A stretch of DNA of 64,000 nucleotides, from the NCBI GenBank assembly GCA_040219025.1, contig JAVJTE010000019.1, forward strand, positions 1 to 64,000, in the 5' to 3' direction. Both the position numbers and the translations under genes were made by a program. The notes beneath the pieces are model-generated. The model did no database searches, was not told the origin of the DNA, and saw only the letters and a list, made by a program, of their open reading frames with translations. The first letter of the stretch is position 1, and each line of letters opens with the position of its first letter. Positions 8,537 to 17,019 of the stretch are shown one piece after another. The DNA is from HT1-32 sp040219025 (lineage in GTDB: Bacteria > Pseudomonadota > Alphaproteobacteria > Rhodospirillales > HT1-32).

Positions 8537-9271
8537 ATGGCTGAAACAATCGACCGCGCAATCCTGATTCTGGAGGCTTTTCTTGAAGGTCCGGCGGCGC
8601 TGACCCTGACAGCCATTGCAGAACGTACCGGGTTGCACAAAACCACGGCGTTGCGGCTCTGTACCTCGCTGGAAAGCCACGGGATGCTTGTCCGGGGAGG
8701 TGACCTGACCTTCCGGCTGGGGCCGAAAGCCTGGCTGCTGGGGCAAGCTTTCTCCCGCACATCACCGCTGGAGAACACAATCCGTCCGTTGCTTCGCGCG
8801 ATTGTCGATCAGGTCGAGGAAAGTGCCTCCTTTTACGTCCGGCATGGCGACCGGCGAACCTGCCTGTTCCGGATCAATTCTCCGCTGACAGTCCGTCACC
8901 ACCTGAACGAAGGGGCCAGCTTTCCCGTCGGAAGCGGCGTGACAGGGCGGGTCATGCTGGCTTTCTCGGGCGACGAGGGCGAGGAGTTTGATCGCATTCG
9001 TGCCGATGGCTACCTCGTCGACGAGGGACGCGAGCCATACACAACATCTGTCTGTGTTCCCGTGCTTGTCGCCAACGAACATATGATCGGCGCACTTGTC
9101 GTCTCCGGTGTAACCACCCGTTTCAGCTCGGAAGCGCGGCAGATTTCCCTCAGACTGGTTCAGGACGCGGCGGAAAAAATAAGCCGTGTCGCCGAGGGAA
9201 GCATCGAGACAGGTTTTCATGCCCATCCTCCATCCCGGGAAATTCACGAGCCAGCACTGCAAACCACTTGA
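8537..9271 (+). CDS. IclR-family transcriptional regulator
   Basis: This 244-aa protein has an N-terminal winged helix-turn-helix (LTAIAERTGLHKTTALRLCTSL; residues about 24-45) and an IclR effector domain with FPVGSGVTGRVMLAF and TTSVCVPVLVANEHMIGALVVSG. It lies between the enolase-superfamily gene and the dioxygenase gene, at the centre of the island. It is the only DNA-binding regulator in the island and so the natural candidate to read the paired TTTCAT-N3-ATGAAA elements at 9275-9310 and 18070-18105. No such element is seen in its own 101-bp upstream gap, so it may not be autoregulated. Confidence 0.92.
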   Translation: MAETIDRAILILEAFLEGPAALTLTAIAERTGLHKTTALRLCTSLESHGMLVRGGDLTFRLGPKAWLLGQAFSRTSPLENTIRPLLRAIVDQVEESASFYVRHGDRRTCLFRINSPLTVRHHLNEGASFPVGSGVTGRVMLAFSGDEGEEFDRIRADGYLVDEGREPYTTSVCVPVLVANEHMIGALVVSGVTTRFSSEARQISLRLVQDAAEKISRVAEGSIETGFHAHPPSREIHEPALQTT

Positions 9272-9274
9272 CGA

Positions 9275-9310
9275 TTTCATTCAATGAAACTACTGTTTCA
9301 TCCAGTGAGA
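9275..9310. promoter_or_regulatory. Paired operator upstream of dioxygenase gene (likely IclR site)
   Basis: TTTCATTCAATGAAA (9275-9289) is followed 21 bp later, start to start, by TTTCATCCAGTGAGA (9296-9310). The first is a near-perfect inverted repeat; the second keeps the left half. The same pair, with the same spacing and with the better palindrome again distal to the promoter, precedes the tctC operon at 18070-18105. The pair ends 32 bp before the dioxygenase ATG, so it probably overlaps or adjoins the promoter. Confidence 0.8.
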
Positions 9311-9342
9311 TCATATCTCGTTAGAAAATAGTGGAGAATGAA

Positions 9343-10224
9343 ATGTCCGGATTAGCAGCAGCGGTTAAAAGCCAGGTCGAAATTGTTCCGTTTGAAGGTG
9401 CGCTGGGTGCCGAGGTTCGCGGTGTCGATCTGTCGCAGGGAATTACTGCGGATGACTTCGCCATCATTGAACAGGCCTGGAATGACCATCTCGTCCTGAT
9501 CCTGAGAAACCAGAAGATCAGTGATGAAGATCTGATGGCTTTCAGTGAGTTCTGGGGTGAACTTGATCCGCCGGCACCGAATCCCTATGGCAAGCAGATG
9601 CATCCGAAATATGCCGTCATCAATGTCATCTCGAACATCGTTCAGGATGGCCAGCCGCAGGGAATTCTTGGCGCAGGCGAGGCCGTCTGGCATGCCGACC
9701 TGACCTACATCGATACGCCGCCCAAGGCTGCTATCCTGCATTCCCTCGAAATTCCGGATGATGGTGGCAATACCTACTTTGCCAATATGTATGCCGCCTA
9801 TGAGGCGTTGTCCGACGAGATGAAACAGCGGATTGACGGTCTCAAGGCCGTGCATGACTGCTCTCATAACAGCGCCGGCCACCTGCGCCGCGGTTATGAG
9901 GAAATCACGGATGTCCGGAAAACACCGGGTGCCCATCACCCGCTGGTCCGGACCAATCCGCGGGATGGTCGTAAATGCCTGTTCCTCGGCCGTCGGCCTT
10001 ATGCCTGCATCGTCGGTCTGGAACTTGACGAAAGCGAGAAACTGCTGGATCAGCTCTGGGCCCATGCCGCACGCCCTGAATTTGCCTGGGGCCATGAATG
10101 GGCGCTTGATGATGTGCTGATCTGGAACAACCTCTCGGTCCTGCACCGTCGCGATCCGTTTGATCCGGAGAGCCGGCGCCGCATGCACCGCACCCAGATC
10201 AAGGGCACGGAAGTCATCGGCTGA
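9343..10224 (+). CDS. Fe(II)/2-oxoglutarate-dependent dioxygenase, TauD/TfdA family
   Basis: The protein is 293 aa from the ATG at 9343, with GGAG seven bases upstream; a GTG at 9331 is less likely. The iron triad is H117 and D119 (VWHADLTY) and H268 (SVLHRRD). The 2-oxoglutarate-binding arginine is in SRRRMHRTQIKG near residue 279-283. The family oxidises small acids, often releasing an alkyl or amino substituent by hydroxylation next to a heteroatom. It follows iclR and has its own paired operator, so it belongs to the island regulon. Likely role: an oxidative first step that feeds the CoA-dependent steps encoded on the other strand (inference). Confidence 0.92.
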   Translation: MSGLAAAVKSQVEIVPFEGALGAEVRGVDLSQGITADDFAIIEQAWNDHLVLILRNQKISDEDLMAFSEFWGELDPPAPNPYGKQMHPKYAVINVISNIVQDGQPQGILGAGEAVWHADLTYIDTPPKAAILHSLEIPDDGGNTYFANMYAAYEALSDEMKQRIDGLKAVHDCSHNSAGHLRRGYEEITDVRKTPGAHHPLVRTNPRDGRKCLFLGRRPYACIVGLELDESEKLLDQLWAHAARPEFAWGHEWALDDVLIWNNLSVLHRRDPFDPESRRRMHRTQIKGTEVIG

Positions 10225-10242
10225 TCTACATCTACATGCTCT

Positions 10243-10285
10243 GCAGGCCGTTCCGGAACCCGACAGGGATAACGGAACGGCCTGC
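10243..10285. terminator. Hairpin between convergent genes
   Basis: GCAGGCCGTTCCG and CGGAACGGCCTGC form a perfect 13-bp stem around a 17-nt loop. It sits between the stops of the dioxygenase (plus) and the esterase-like gene (minus). There is no clear T-run on either side, so it may be a processing or bidirectional stop signal rather than a classic intrinsic terminator. Confidence 0.6.
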
Positions 10286-10296
10286 CGCGTTGCAGA

Positions 10297-11331
10297 TTAC
10301 CTGTTTGCCGAAAAAGTGCTGATCGCCAGTGATGCGGTACGGTCATGGATCGCGCGACGGTCAACCCCGGAAGCATCCAGGCAGATATCTGCTGCTTCTG
10401 TCTTTCCCAACTCTGTACATTCGCACAAGAACACAAAATGACCGGCGGTACTCTCCAGTCGTTTCAGGCTGCTGTTCGGCAAATGATCATGCAGCCAACC
10501 GGAGCATATCTCCGCCGGTGCCTCCTGGTCGTTACCCCCCACTGTTATCGCCACTGGTCGCCGGATTGACGCCAGGCTGTCGATGGTGAACCCGCGCACC
10601 GGTGGTGCCGGCGCGCAGAGCAGGCCAGCCCTGATCCTTTCATCCAGAAAGGACTGTGACTGTCGCCCCCATGATGCTCTGAATACGGAATTCCTTTCCA
10701 GCAGGGGGACGAGTTCTTCGGCCAGTCCGGGAAACTCTCTCGGGTTGACCGTCATGCCCGGCACCTGCTTCATCCAGCTGGCAAAAAGACTCATATCGGT
10801 AATTGCGCCCAGCAGGGATAATACCGTGTATCCCCCCAGTGAAAATCCGGCGGCATAGATGTGATACTGATCCAGTCTGCCGGCAAATGGCCCCTCGCCA
10901 AGATGAAAATCGAGCAGCAGACTCAGGTCACGCGGACGCTCCCACCAGCTGAGGAAACCCTCTGCCCGATAGGGTTCAGAGGCAGTATTGCCGTGATGAT
11001 CAACGCCAATCACGACATAGCCCGCACTGGCCAGACGAACCCCCAGCCAGCCGAGACCTGACATTGTTCCACCGGTTCCATGGGAAAGCATAACGACAGG
11101 CCATGTCGGGGATGCGTCGGCGAGCGGCGCATTGCGAACCGCACCGGGGTCAATGAAGAACGATGTACCGGGTTTCCCGTCATCGTCCCTGAGGCGCGTT
11201 TGCGAAACTTCTGCCGGATACCAGGCAGTCCATGCGAGAGGGCGCGGGCCGTTACCATTCCAGTTCGGACGATTGCGGTCTTCCGTTCTGCTGGTTGTCA
11301 TACCTGTGTCGAATTTGGTCCCGTGCGCCAT
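10297..11331 (-). CDS. Alpha/beta-hydrolase, dienelactone hydrolase/PAF-acetylhydrolase type
   Basis: This 344-aa alpha/beta-hydrolase has oxyanion-region motif MLSHGTGGT (about residues 81-89), nucleophile elbow GFSLGG (Ser164), a likely acid in TVGGNDQEAP and a catalytic His in TAGHFVFL. The N-terminus (RPLAWTAWYPAE) resembles the bacterial predicted dienelactone hydrolase/PAF-acetylhydrolase-like group. AAGGAAG before the ATG supports this start. There is no clear signal peptide, so it is probably cytoplasmic. It sits inside the island but behind the terminator at 11464-11492, so it needs its own promoter. Its link to the pathway is by position only. It could open a lactone or ester intermediate. 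Confidence 0.78.
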   Translation of the reverse strand: MAHGTKFDTGMTTSRTEDRNRPNWNGNGPRPLAWTAWYPAEVSQTRLRDDDGKPGTSFFIDPGAVRNAPLADASPTWPVVMLSHGTGGTMSGLGWLGVRLASAGYVVIGVDHHGNTASEPYRAEGFLSWWERPRDLSLLLDFHLGEGPFAGRLDQYHIYAAGFSLGGYTVLSLLGAITDMSLFASWMKQVPGMTVNPREFPGLAEELVPLLERNSVFRASWGRQSQSFLDERIRAGLLCAPAPPVRGFTIDSLASIRRPVAITVGGNDQEAPAEICSGWLHDHLPNSSLKRLESTAGHFVFLCECTELGKTEAADICLDASGVDRRAIHDRTASLAISTFSANR

Positions 11332-11463
11332 ACCACATACTTCCTTTCTGCCAGGCGACCTGTATTTCCGCCATCAGCGCTCTGATATGCGCACAATCCT
11401 CGAAGGATCGGTTTCAAAATCAACAATAATTTCAATCCGGGCGGCAGACATCAGGAACGAAAA

Positions 11464-11492
11464 AAGCCCGGAGCTGTATGCTCCGGGCTTTG
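11464..11492 (-). terminator. Intrinsic terminator of the tct-mmgE-caiB-crotonase operon
   Basis: AAAGCCCGGAGC and GCTCCGGGCTTT pair as a 12-bp stem with a 5-nt loop. Read on the reverse strand it is followed by a run of T. It lies 25 bp beyond the crotonase stop, marking the end of the operon that starts at tctC. Confidence 0.88.
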
Positions 11493-11517
11493 ACAGGCTT
11501 TCCGCTTGCAGGCGAGG

Positions 11518-12321
11518 TCAGCGACCCTTGAACTGGGCCGGCCGTTTTTCCATAAAGGCGCGGCGGCCTTCGATGTAGTCTTCGGATGCGAAGCAGGCAT
11601 CAACCATAGCCTGGCATTTATCCATATCGCGATCTTCGCTGTCCTTGCGGGTCTCGCCAATGATGAACTTCAGTGCCGCAACCGTCAGCGGCGCATTTCC
11701 CGCTACCGTCTCGGCATAATCCATGACCGTCTGTTCCAGATCCGCCTCATCGACAATCTGTTGCACCAGACCGATACGCAGAGCCTCATCTGAGTCCATC
11801 CTGCGGGCGGAGAAGACGATATCCTTGGCCTGTCCGAGACCGACTGTATCAACCAGCCGGTTCAGCCCGCCATAGGGATAACCCAGACCAAGCTTGGCCG
11901 CAGGTAGTCCGAACTTTGAGTTCGAGGAGCAGAAGCGCAGATCACAGCTGACAGCAAGTGCGAGCCCGCCACCAAGGCAGAAGCCGTTGATCATGGCGAT
12001 GGTCGGCTTCGGCAGGGCGGCAATCTTGTCATAGACGACCTTGATGCGGGCATTGTAATGAGCGACCGCTTCCTGAGAGCCACGTTCTTTTTCGAACTTG
12101 GAAATGTCGGCTCCGGATACGAAGGCCTTGCCCCCGGCACCGGACATGACAATCACACGGATTTCATCATCTGCGACAAAACCGTCGAGAATTTTCTCGG
12201 CAGCATCCCACATATCCAGAGAGACCGCGTTATAGCGCTCCGGATTGTTGAAAATCATATGGCCGACAGAGCCACGTTTTTCTGACAGCATCTTTGGTGC
12301 TGCAGTTTCGTCCTTACTCAT
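11518..12321 (-). CDS. Enoyl-CoA hydratase/isomerase (crotonase) family protein lacking both canonical glutamates
   Basis: This 267-aa crotonase fold has an oxyanion-hole region GKAFVSGADISKF and INGFCLGGGLALAVSCDLRF, then FGLPAAKLGLGYPYGGLNRL. In classical enoyl-CoA hydratase the two catalytic glutamates (rat E144 and E164) lie in GGGCELA and FGQPEILLG. The matching residues here are A121 and A141. A Tyr at 150 (GYPYGG) aligns roughly with the Tyr of methylmalonyl-CoA decarboxylase YgfG (GVPYNLVG). So it is probably not a simple hydratase; decarboxylase, isomerase or thioesterase chemistry is possible. It is the last gene of its operon, 16 bp after the CoA-transferase. Confidence 0.85.
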   Translation of the reverse strand: MSKDETAAPKMLSEKRGSVGHMIFNNPERYNAVSLDMWDAAEKILDGFVADDEIRVIVMSGAGGKAFVSGADISKFEKERGSQEAVAHYNARIKVVYDKIAALPKPTIAMINGFCLGGGLALAVSCDLRFCSSNSKFGLPAAKLGLGYPYGGLNRLVDTVGLGQAKDIVFSARRMDSDEALRIGLVQQIVDEADLEQTVMDYAETVAGNAPLTVAALKFIIGETRKDSEDRDMDKCQAMVDACFASEDYIEGRRAFMEKRPAQFKGR

Positions 12322-12337
12322 TCACAAGTCTCCTCGA

Positions 12338-13531
12338 TCAAACGACGTTACGGGCGCGCAGATCAGCAATTTCATCTGCTGTAAGCCCAATCGATTCCAG
12401 AATTTCATCACTATGCTCGCCTTTCTCCGGCGGGCTGACTTTCAGCTCGCTCGGTGTCCGGCTCATATGGATCGGTTGCCCGACAAGCTGCGTCTTGCCG
12501 AAGGCTGTTGTCTCGATATCCGTGGCGATACCCAGATGCTTGACCTGCTCATCCGCGAACATGTCACCGACATTGTAGATATGGCCGCTTGGCACCCCGG
12601 CTTTCGCGAACAGATCAATCCATTCCTTGCTCGTCTTCGTCGGCGTCAGTTCCTCGATCATCCCGTTCAGCAGATCGCGATGGGCAAGACGGTCTGCGTT
12701 ATCGAGGAAGCGCGGATCCTCTTTCCACTCGGATTTACCCATGGCATCGCAGAGCCGGCCCCAGATCGTGTTGCCCGCAGCAGCAATATTGATATGCCCG
12801 TTCTTGGTCTTGAAGACACCCGTCGGAATGCTGGTGGGATGATTATTGCCAGCCTGATCCGGGATTTCATCATGAACCAGATAGCGGGCCGCCTGGAAAT
12901 CGAGCATGAAGATCTGGGCCTGGAGGAGGGAGCTCTGCACCCACTGCCCCTTGCCGGATTTCTGACGCTCCATCAACGCCACAAAGATACCCAGCGCCGC
13001 GAAAAGGCCGGAGGTCAGATCGGCAATCGGGATACCGACCCGCATCGGGCCACGGCCCGGTTCACCGGTAATTGACATCAGCCCGCCCAGTCCCTGGGCA
13101 ATCTGGTCAAATCCGGGACGCTTCATATAGGGGCCGTCCTGTCCGAAACCGGAAATCGAGGCCAGAATGATCGCCGGATTGACCGCCGCCAGAGTATCAT
13201 AGTCAATTCCGAGACGATGCTTCACATCCGGCCGGAAATTCTCAACCACAACATCCGCCGACTTGACCAGCTTCATGAGCACGGCGACCCCGTCAGGATC
13301 TTTCATGTTCAGGGTCAGGCTGCGTTTGTTGCGCTGCAGGTTCTGAAAATCTGCTGTATGCCGTTTCGCACCGAGCGCGCCGTCGGCTTCCAGTGCTTCC
13401 GGCATTTCCACCTTGATCACGTCAGCGCCCCAGTCGGCAAGCTGACGGACACATGTCGGGCCGGACCTTACCCGGGTCAGGTCAAGAACACGGATATGAT
13501 CCAGCGCGGACGAGGCAGCTACATGTGGCAT
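12338..13531 (-). CDS. CaiB/BaiF-type (class III) CoA-transferase
   Basis: The protein is 397 aa from the ATG at 13531, which has AGGAAA upstream; an in-frame ATG at 13573 overlaps mmgE and is unlikely. It starts LDHIRVLDLTRVRSGPTCVRQLADWGADV in pieces, and has FGQDGPYMKRPGFDQIAQ and VGIPIADLTSG, whose Asp matches the catalytic Asp of formyl-CoA transferase (GDSNTG region). Class III transferases move CoA from one acid to another, here presumably activating the imported carboxylate using succinyl-CoA or a similar donor. It follows mmgE by 16 bp and precedes the crotonase, giving an acid-activation then CoA-ester-processing pair. Confidence 0.93.
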   Translation of the reverse strand: MPHVAASSALDHIRVLDLTRVRSGPTCVRQLADWGADVIKVEMPEALEADGALGAKRHTADFQNLQRNKRSLTLNMKDPDGVAVLMKLVKSADVVVENFRPDVKHRLGIDYDTLAAVNPAIILASISGFGQDGPYMKRPGFDQIAQGLGGLMSITGEPGRGPMRVGIPIADLTSGLFAALGIFVALMERQKSGKGQWVQSSLLQAQIFMLDFQAARYLVHDEIPDQAGNNHPTSIPTGVFKTKNGHINIAAAGNTIWGRLCDAMGKSEWKEDPRFLDNADRLAHRDLLNGMIEELTPTKTSKEWIDLFAKAGVPSGHIYNVGDMFADEQVKHLGIATDIETTAFGKTQLVGQPIHMSRTPSELKVSPPEKGEHSDEILESIGLTADEIADLRARNVV

Positions 13532-13547
13532 GATCGGATGTTTCCTT

Positions 13548-14915
13548 TCAGGGCTGTTGCGCAAGAAGCGCAAGATCGATCACGGCATCGCCGGTCAGAA
13601 CGGCGGATGCGTGACTGTAAAAACGTTCGGCCTGAGACGCCGAATAACCGCCAAACTTTACATTGGCAGTGAATTTTGTCCGGAGTTCGTCATCTGTCAG
13701 CGGCTCTGCCGCGCCACCACGCATATGGGGCTGGCTGGCCTCAACGATACTGCAGTCTTTCAGTGTCGCACGAACATGTCCCCGGTAACTTGCCGGGTAG
13801 GGATCATCCGGGTCAATTTCATACTTGGTCATCCCGGCGATATGCAGCAGATCGGAATTGGTAATCCGCTCTTCCGTGAACTGTGCCAATCCTGCAGCAC
13901 CATCCACCAGTCCGGCAGCAATACAGTAAGGCGTAGAAAATTTTGCCGCGTAGGGGGTGGCCGGTTTCTGCTTGCTGGCCAGCGGTTCCCACAGGCGGTG
14001 CACAGTACCTTCACCGCATCTGGACTCAATCCGCACCACCTGGTCCGGCGTGACGCCCCGGTTCCGAAGGGCAATCGCACAATCCACGAATGGCTGTGTC
14101 ATGGTGCCGCAGGCATAGGGCTTGAAGGCAATCGAGGCATAGAGCCAGTCAGTCCCGAGGCCGCGGTCAATCCGGTCAAAGTCACGGTCAATGCCGGGCT
14201 TCGCAAAGCCCAGAAAGAAGCCGTGTTCGCCCTCGATAACGCTTTTCGGACCGGTAAATCCGTTCTCGGCAAACAGTGCGGCGCGGTATCCGCAATGCGC
14301 CGCCCAGCCGGCATGCAGCCGCTTGGTCGACGAGCCATCCGCAAGGTACTCGATAATTCCGGAGGCCATGGACCCGGCAATGCCGAGCGCCCGGGACATC
14401 CGTTCACCATCCAGTCCGATCGCCACCGAAACCGCAGCGGCAGCGGCCAGTGCCCCGGCGACGCCTGTCGGATGAAAACCTGCGCGGTGAATTGCTGTCG
14501 GCGCAACCACCGCCAGACGGCACATCAGCTCGCCACCGACAGCGATACCAAGGCGGGCCCGTTCGGCAGACAATCCCCGCGCCTCACAGGCCGCGAGAAC
14601 CGCCGGGACAACGACCACACCTGTATGAACCGGTGTTCCTTCGAAAGTATCGTCATAGTCTTCACCATGACCCGCAACGCCATTGACCAGCGCCGCATCC
14701 TGCGGCGCAAGCCCCGTTGCATGCCCGAAGGCCGTGCCATTGCCCTCTGCCGGATGGCTGGCAAGCAAGGCACCGACATAGTCTTCACGGCGGGCGGACA
14801 GGGCCAGACCGATCACATCAAGTGCCGAGCGACCGGCCTGATGAATAACCGGATCCGGAAGATCCTTCGCAGAAACAGATGTCGCCCAGTTCGAGAATAT
14901 CTCAGCCCGGGTCAT
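13548..14915 (-). CDS. MmgE/PrpD-family protein (2-methylcitrate dehydratase/cis-aconitate decarboxylase fold)
   Basis: This 455-aa protein has the family signature GHGEDYDDTFEGTPVHTG (D86, D88, D89, H97) and HPTGVAG (H148), with KPYACG in the C-terminal half. Known members dehydrate 2-methylcitrate, decarboxylate cis-aconitate to itaconate, or epimerise iminodisuccinate. All act on short di- or tricarboxylates. It is encoded between the transporter and the CoA-transferase, so it likely acts directly on the imported acid. Which reaction it carries out cannot be told from the sequence; the absence of prpB or prpC argues against propionate metabolism. Confidence 0.92.
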   Translation of the reverse strand: MTRAEIFSNWATSVSAKDLPDPVIHQAGRSALDVIGLALSARREDYVGALLASHPAEGNGTAFGHATGLAPQDAALVNGVAGHGEDYDDTFEGTPVHTGVVVVPAVLAACEARGLSAERARLGIAVGGELMCRLAVVAPTAIHRAGFHPTGVAGALAAAAAVSVAIGLDGERMSRALGIAGSMASGIIEYLADGSSTKRLHAGWAAHCGYRAALFAENGFTGPKSVIEGEHGFFLGFAKPGIDRDFDRIDRGLGTDWLYASIAFKPYACGTMTQPFVDCAIALRNRGVTPDQVVRIESRCGEGTVHRLWEPLASKQKPATPYAAKFSTPYCIAAGLVDGAAGLAQFTEERITNSDLLHIAGMTKYEIDPDDPYPASYRGHVRATLKDCSIVEASQPHMRGGAAEPLTDDELRTKFTANVKFGGYSASQAERFYSHASAVLTGDAVIDLALLAQQP

Positions 14916-14973
14916 GTGGATGCATCCCGCAGAACCATCGCCAGACGGTCTGCATCCACATAACAGGGTACCA

Positions 14974-16461
14974 TCAGGCTCCGGCCTTCGCTGCCCGCTT
15001 GCGGAACTTCCGCACCAGCGGCCACATCAGGCTGACAGCCGTCAGCAGGAAGAAGAACAGAGCAATCGGGCTCTCGAACATCCGCCACCACTGATTGTCC
15101 ATGATGATCATGGCCTGACCGAGTTTTTCCTCAACGATCGGACCAAGCACAACGCCCATGATCAGCGGAGCAGGGCCGAAGCCATGCCGGTTCATGAGGA
15201 AACCGACGACCCCGGATGCCAGCATGATCCAGACATCGAACACAGAACTCGCAAAGGAATAGGCACCGATCACCGAGAAGGTGAACACTGCCGGCCAGAG
15301 GAACTGTTTCGGGATCATGGTAATCCGCGAAAACACCTTCGCACCAAGGAAACCAATACCCAGGAACATGAAGTTCGCCAGCAACATGGCACCGAAGATC
15401 GCATACATGAATTCGGGCTGGTTGTTGATCAACTGCGGACCGGGCCGCACACCATGCATGATGAGTGCGGCAAGGATAACAGCCGTCGACCCGCTGCCCG
15501 GAATACCGAGAGCAAGGGTCGGAACCATCGCGCCGCCGGTGGCAGCATTGTTGGCCGCTTCCGGACCCGCAATACCTTCCGGACAGCCCTTCCCGAACTC
15601 TTCCGGCGTCTTGGACCAGCGTTTCGCCTCATTATAACCCATGATGGCAGCCACGGTTGAGCCTTCAGCCGGCAGAATACCAATGAAGGTACCGATGCCA
15701 GAGGACCGGAGAACTGTGCCGATTACCCGACGGAAGTCTTCTTTCGACGGCAGCTTGACGACAACCGATGTAATCCGCTCATAGGCAACATTGGCTGCAT
15801 TGGTCTGTGACAGCAGCTCGCCAATCGCGAACAGGCCGATAAGCACAGGAATGAAGCTGATGCCTTCAGACAATTCGGCAATGCCGAACGTGAAACGCTC
15901 GATCCCGGTTACCAGCTGGACACCGACAGTGCCGATCAGCAAACCGACGAAACCGGAAATCAGGTTACGGATCGCGGAACGGCCACTGATGGTCGCCAGC
16001 ATGGAAAGTGCAAACAGTGTCAGCGCAAAATATTCGGTCGGCCCGAATTGAAGCGCCACAGCAGCCAGAGCCGGTGCCGCCAGCAGGAAGATAAACAGGC
16101 TGATAACACCGCCGATGACACTGGAAAAGGTTGCCAGGCCAAGGGCCCGGCCGGCCTCGCCACGCTTGGCCATCGGATAGCCGTCAAGCGCTGTTGCCGC
16201 AGCAGGTGGTGCACCCGGGGCATTGATCAGAATGGCGGTAATTGATCCGCCAAACGTCCCGGCACAATACAGGGCGGCAAGCATGCCGATAGCAGATGCC
16301 GGCGGCAGCGAGATTGTGAAAGGTAGCAGAAGTGCGATCGCCATTGGCGAACTCAGGCCGGGCAGGGCTCCAACGAGCACGCCGACAAAAACACCAAAAA
16401 AGATCGCGAGAATGGCTGGCCCGTTCGATATAAGAGACAGGCCCTCAAACATTGCGTCCAT
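14974..16461 (-). CDS. tctA: Tripartite tricarboxylate transporter, large membrane subunit TctA
   Basis: This 495-aa polytopic membrane protein has about 11-12 hydrophobic segments and the TctA signatures GALPGLSSPMAIALLLPFT, FGGSITAILINAPGAPPAAA and GLQ-like repeats typical of DUF112 proteins. It works with TctB and a periplasmic binding protein to take up tricarboxylates or related acids using an ion gradient. It begins 9 bp after the tctB stop. In this operon it supplies the substrate for the MmgE/PrpD and CoA-transferase enzymes. Confidence 0.95.
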   Translation of the reverse strand: MDAMFEGLSLISNGPAILAIFFGVFVGVLVGALPGLSSPMAIALLLPFTISLPPASAIGMLAALYCAGTFGGSITAILINAPGAPPAAATALDGYPMAKRGEAGRALGLATFSSVIGGVISLFIFLLAAPALAAVALQFGPTEYFALTLFALSMLATISGRSAIRNLISGFVGLLIGTVGVQLVTGIERFTFGIAELSEGISFIPVLIGLFAIGELLSQTNAANVAYERITSVVVKLPSKEDFRRVIGTVLRSSGIGTFIGILPAEGSTVAAIMGYNEAKRWSKTPEEFGKGCPEGIAGPEAANNAATGGAMVPTLALGIPGSGSTAVILAALIMHGVRPGPQLINNQPEFMYAIFGAMLLANFMFLGIGFLGAKVFSRITMIPKQFLWPAVFTFSVIGAYSFASSVFDVWIMLASGVVGFLMNRHGFGPAPLIMGVVLGPIVEEKLGQAMIIMDNQWWRMFESPIALFFFLLTAVSLMWPLVRKFRKRAAKAGA

Positions 16462-16470
16462 GAAACTGTC

Positions 16471-16998
16471 CTATTCGAGAAATACGGAGAGCAAGCCAGG
16501 CTCGAAATGCACCTTCAGTGCATAGTTGAACAAGGCCCAGATGCAGAGGGTGAAGATCACTGTGAAGGCAATGATCGGAACTGGCCGGCGCTCACCCCAC
16601 ATCAGGGGCATAAGCAGGCAGATCAGGATCACTGTCAGCAGCGCACCGACTGTCGGCATCTGCGAGGCAATAACGATCATCAGCAACGCCGTCAGAAGTG
16701 TATTTCTCGGCAATGGCTTTTCACGACCCTTGTCGAGGCTCTTTGCGCCACCTTCAACCATGCGATGCTCAAACGGAATCACGACGCCAAGCGTCATGAT
16801 CACCACAAGGATGCACTGTGGATATATCTCGGGCGCCATACCTGTACTGAACAATGCCGACACTTCGTCAAACGTCGTGGTGACATAGAACAGCCAGAGC
16901 GAGACAGCGTAGAGAATAAGAGTGACAATGAAATCAACGCGATGGACGAGCGGAGCATCGCTCCGCCCGTCTTTCGCCAACGAACTGGAATCAGTCAT
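16471..16998 (-). CDS. tctB: Tripartite tricarboxylate transporter, small membrane subunit TctB
   Basis: This 175-aa protein has four predicted membrane helices (FIVTLILYAVSLWLFYVTTT; YPQCILVVIMTLGVVIPF; LLTALLMIVIASQMPTV; VPIIAFTVIFTLCIWALF). That is the size and layout of TctB. It lies between tctC (21 bp upstream) and tctA (9 bp downstream) on the same strand. GGGGAAAA precedes the ATG. Confidence 0.9.
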   Translation of the reverse strand: MTDSSSLAKDGRSDAPLVHRVDFIVTLILYAVSLWLFYVTTTFDEVSALFSTGMAPEIYPQCILVVIMTLGVVIPFEHRMVEGGAKSLDKGREKPLPRNTLLTALLMIVIASQMPTVGALLTVILICLLMPLMWGERRPVPIIAFTVIFTLCIWALFNYALKVHFEPGLLSVFLE

Positions 16999-17019
16999 CG
17001 GATTTTCCCCGGTATCAAC

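Noticed and set aside
10243..10285. The 13-bp inverted repeat as another regulator site of the island
   Set aside because: It lies between two converging stops, shares nothing with the TTTCAT-N3-ATGAAA elements, and fits a transcription-end hairpin better.
13530..14963. Long open frame on the plus strand opposite the mmgE/prpD gene
   Set aside because: It is an antisense shadow in GC-rich DNA. The minus-strand product has a complete family signature, while the plus-strand translation has no recognisable pattern.
14914..15660. Plus-strand open frame overlapping tctA, rich in His, Arg and Asp
   Set aside because: This composition is typical of antisense translation of hydrophobic membrane genes.
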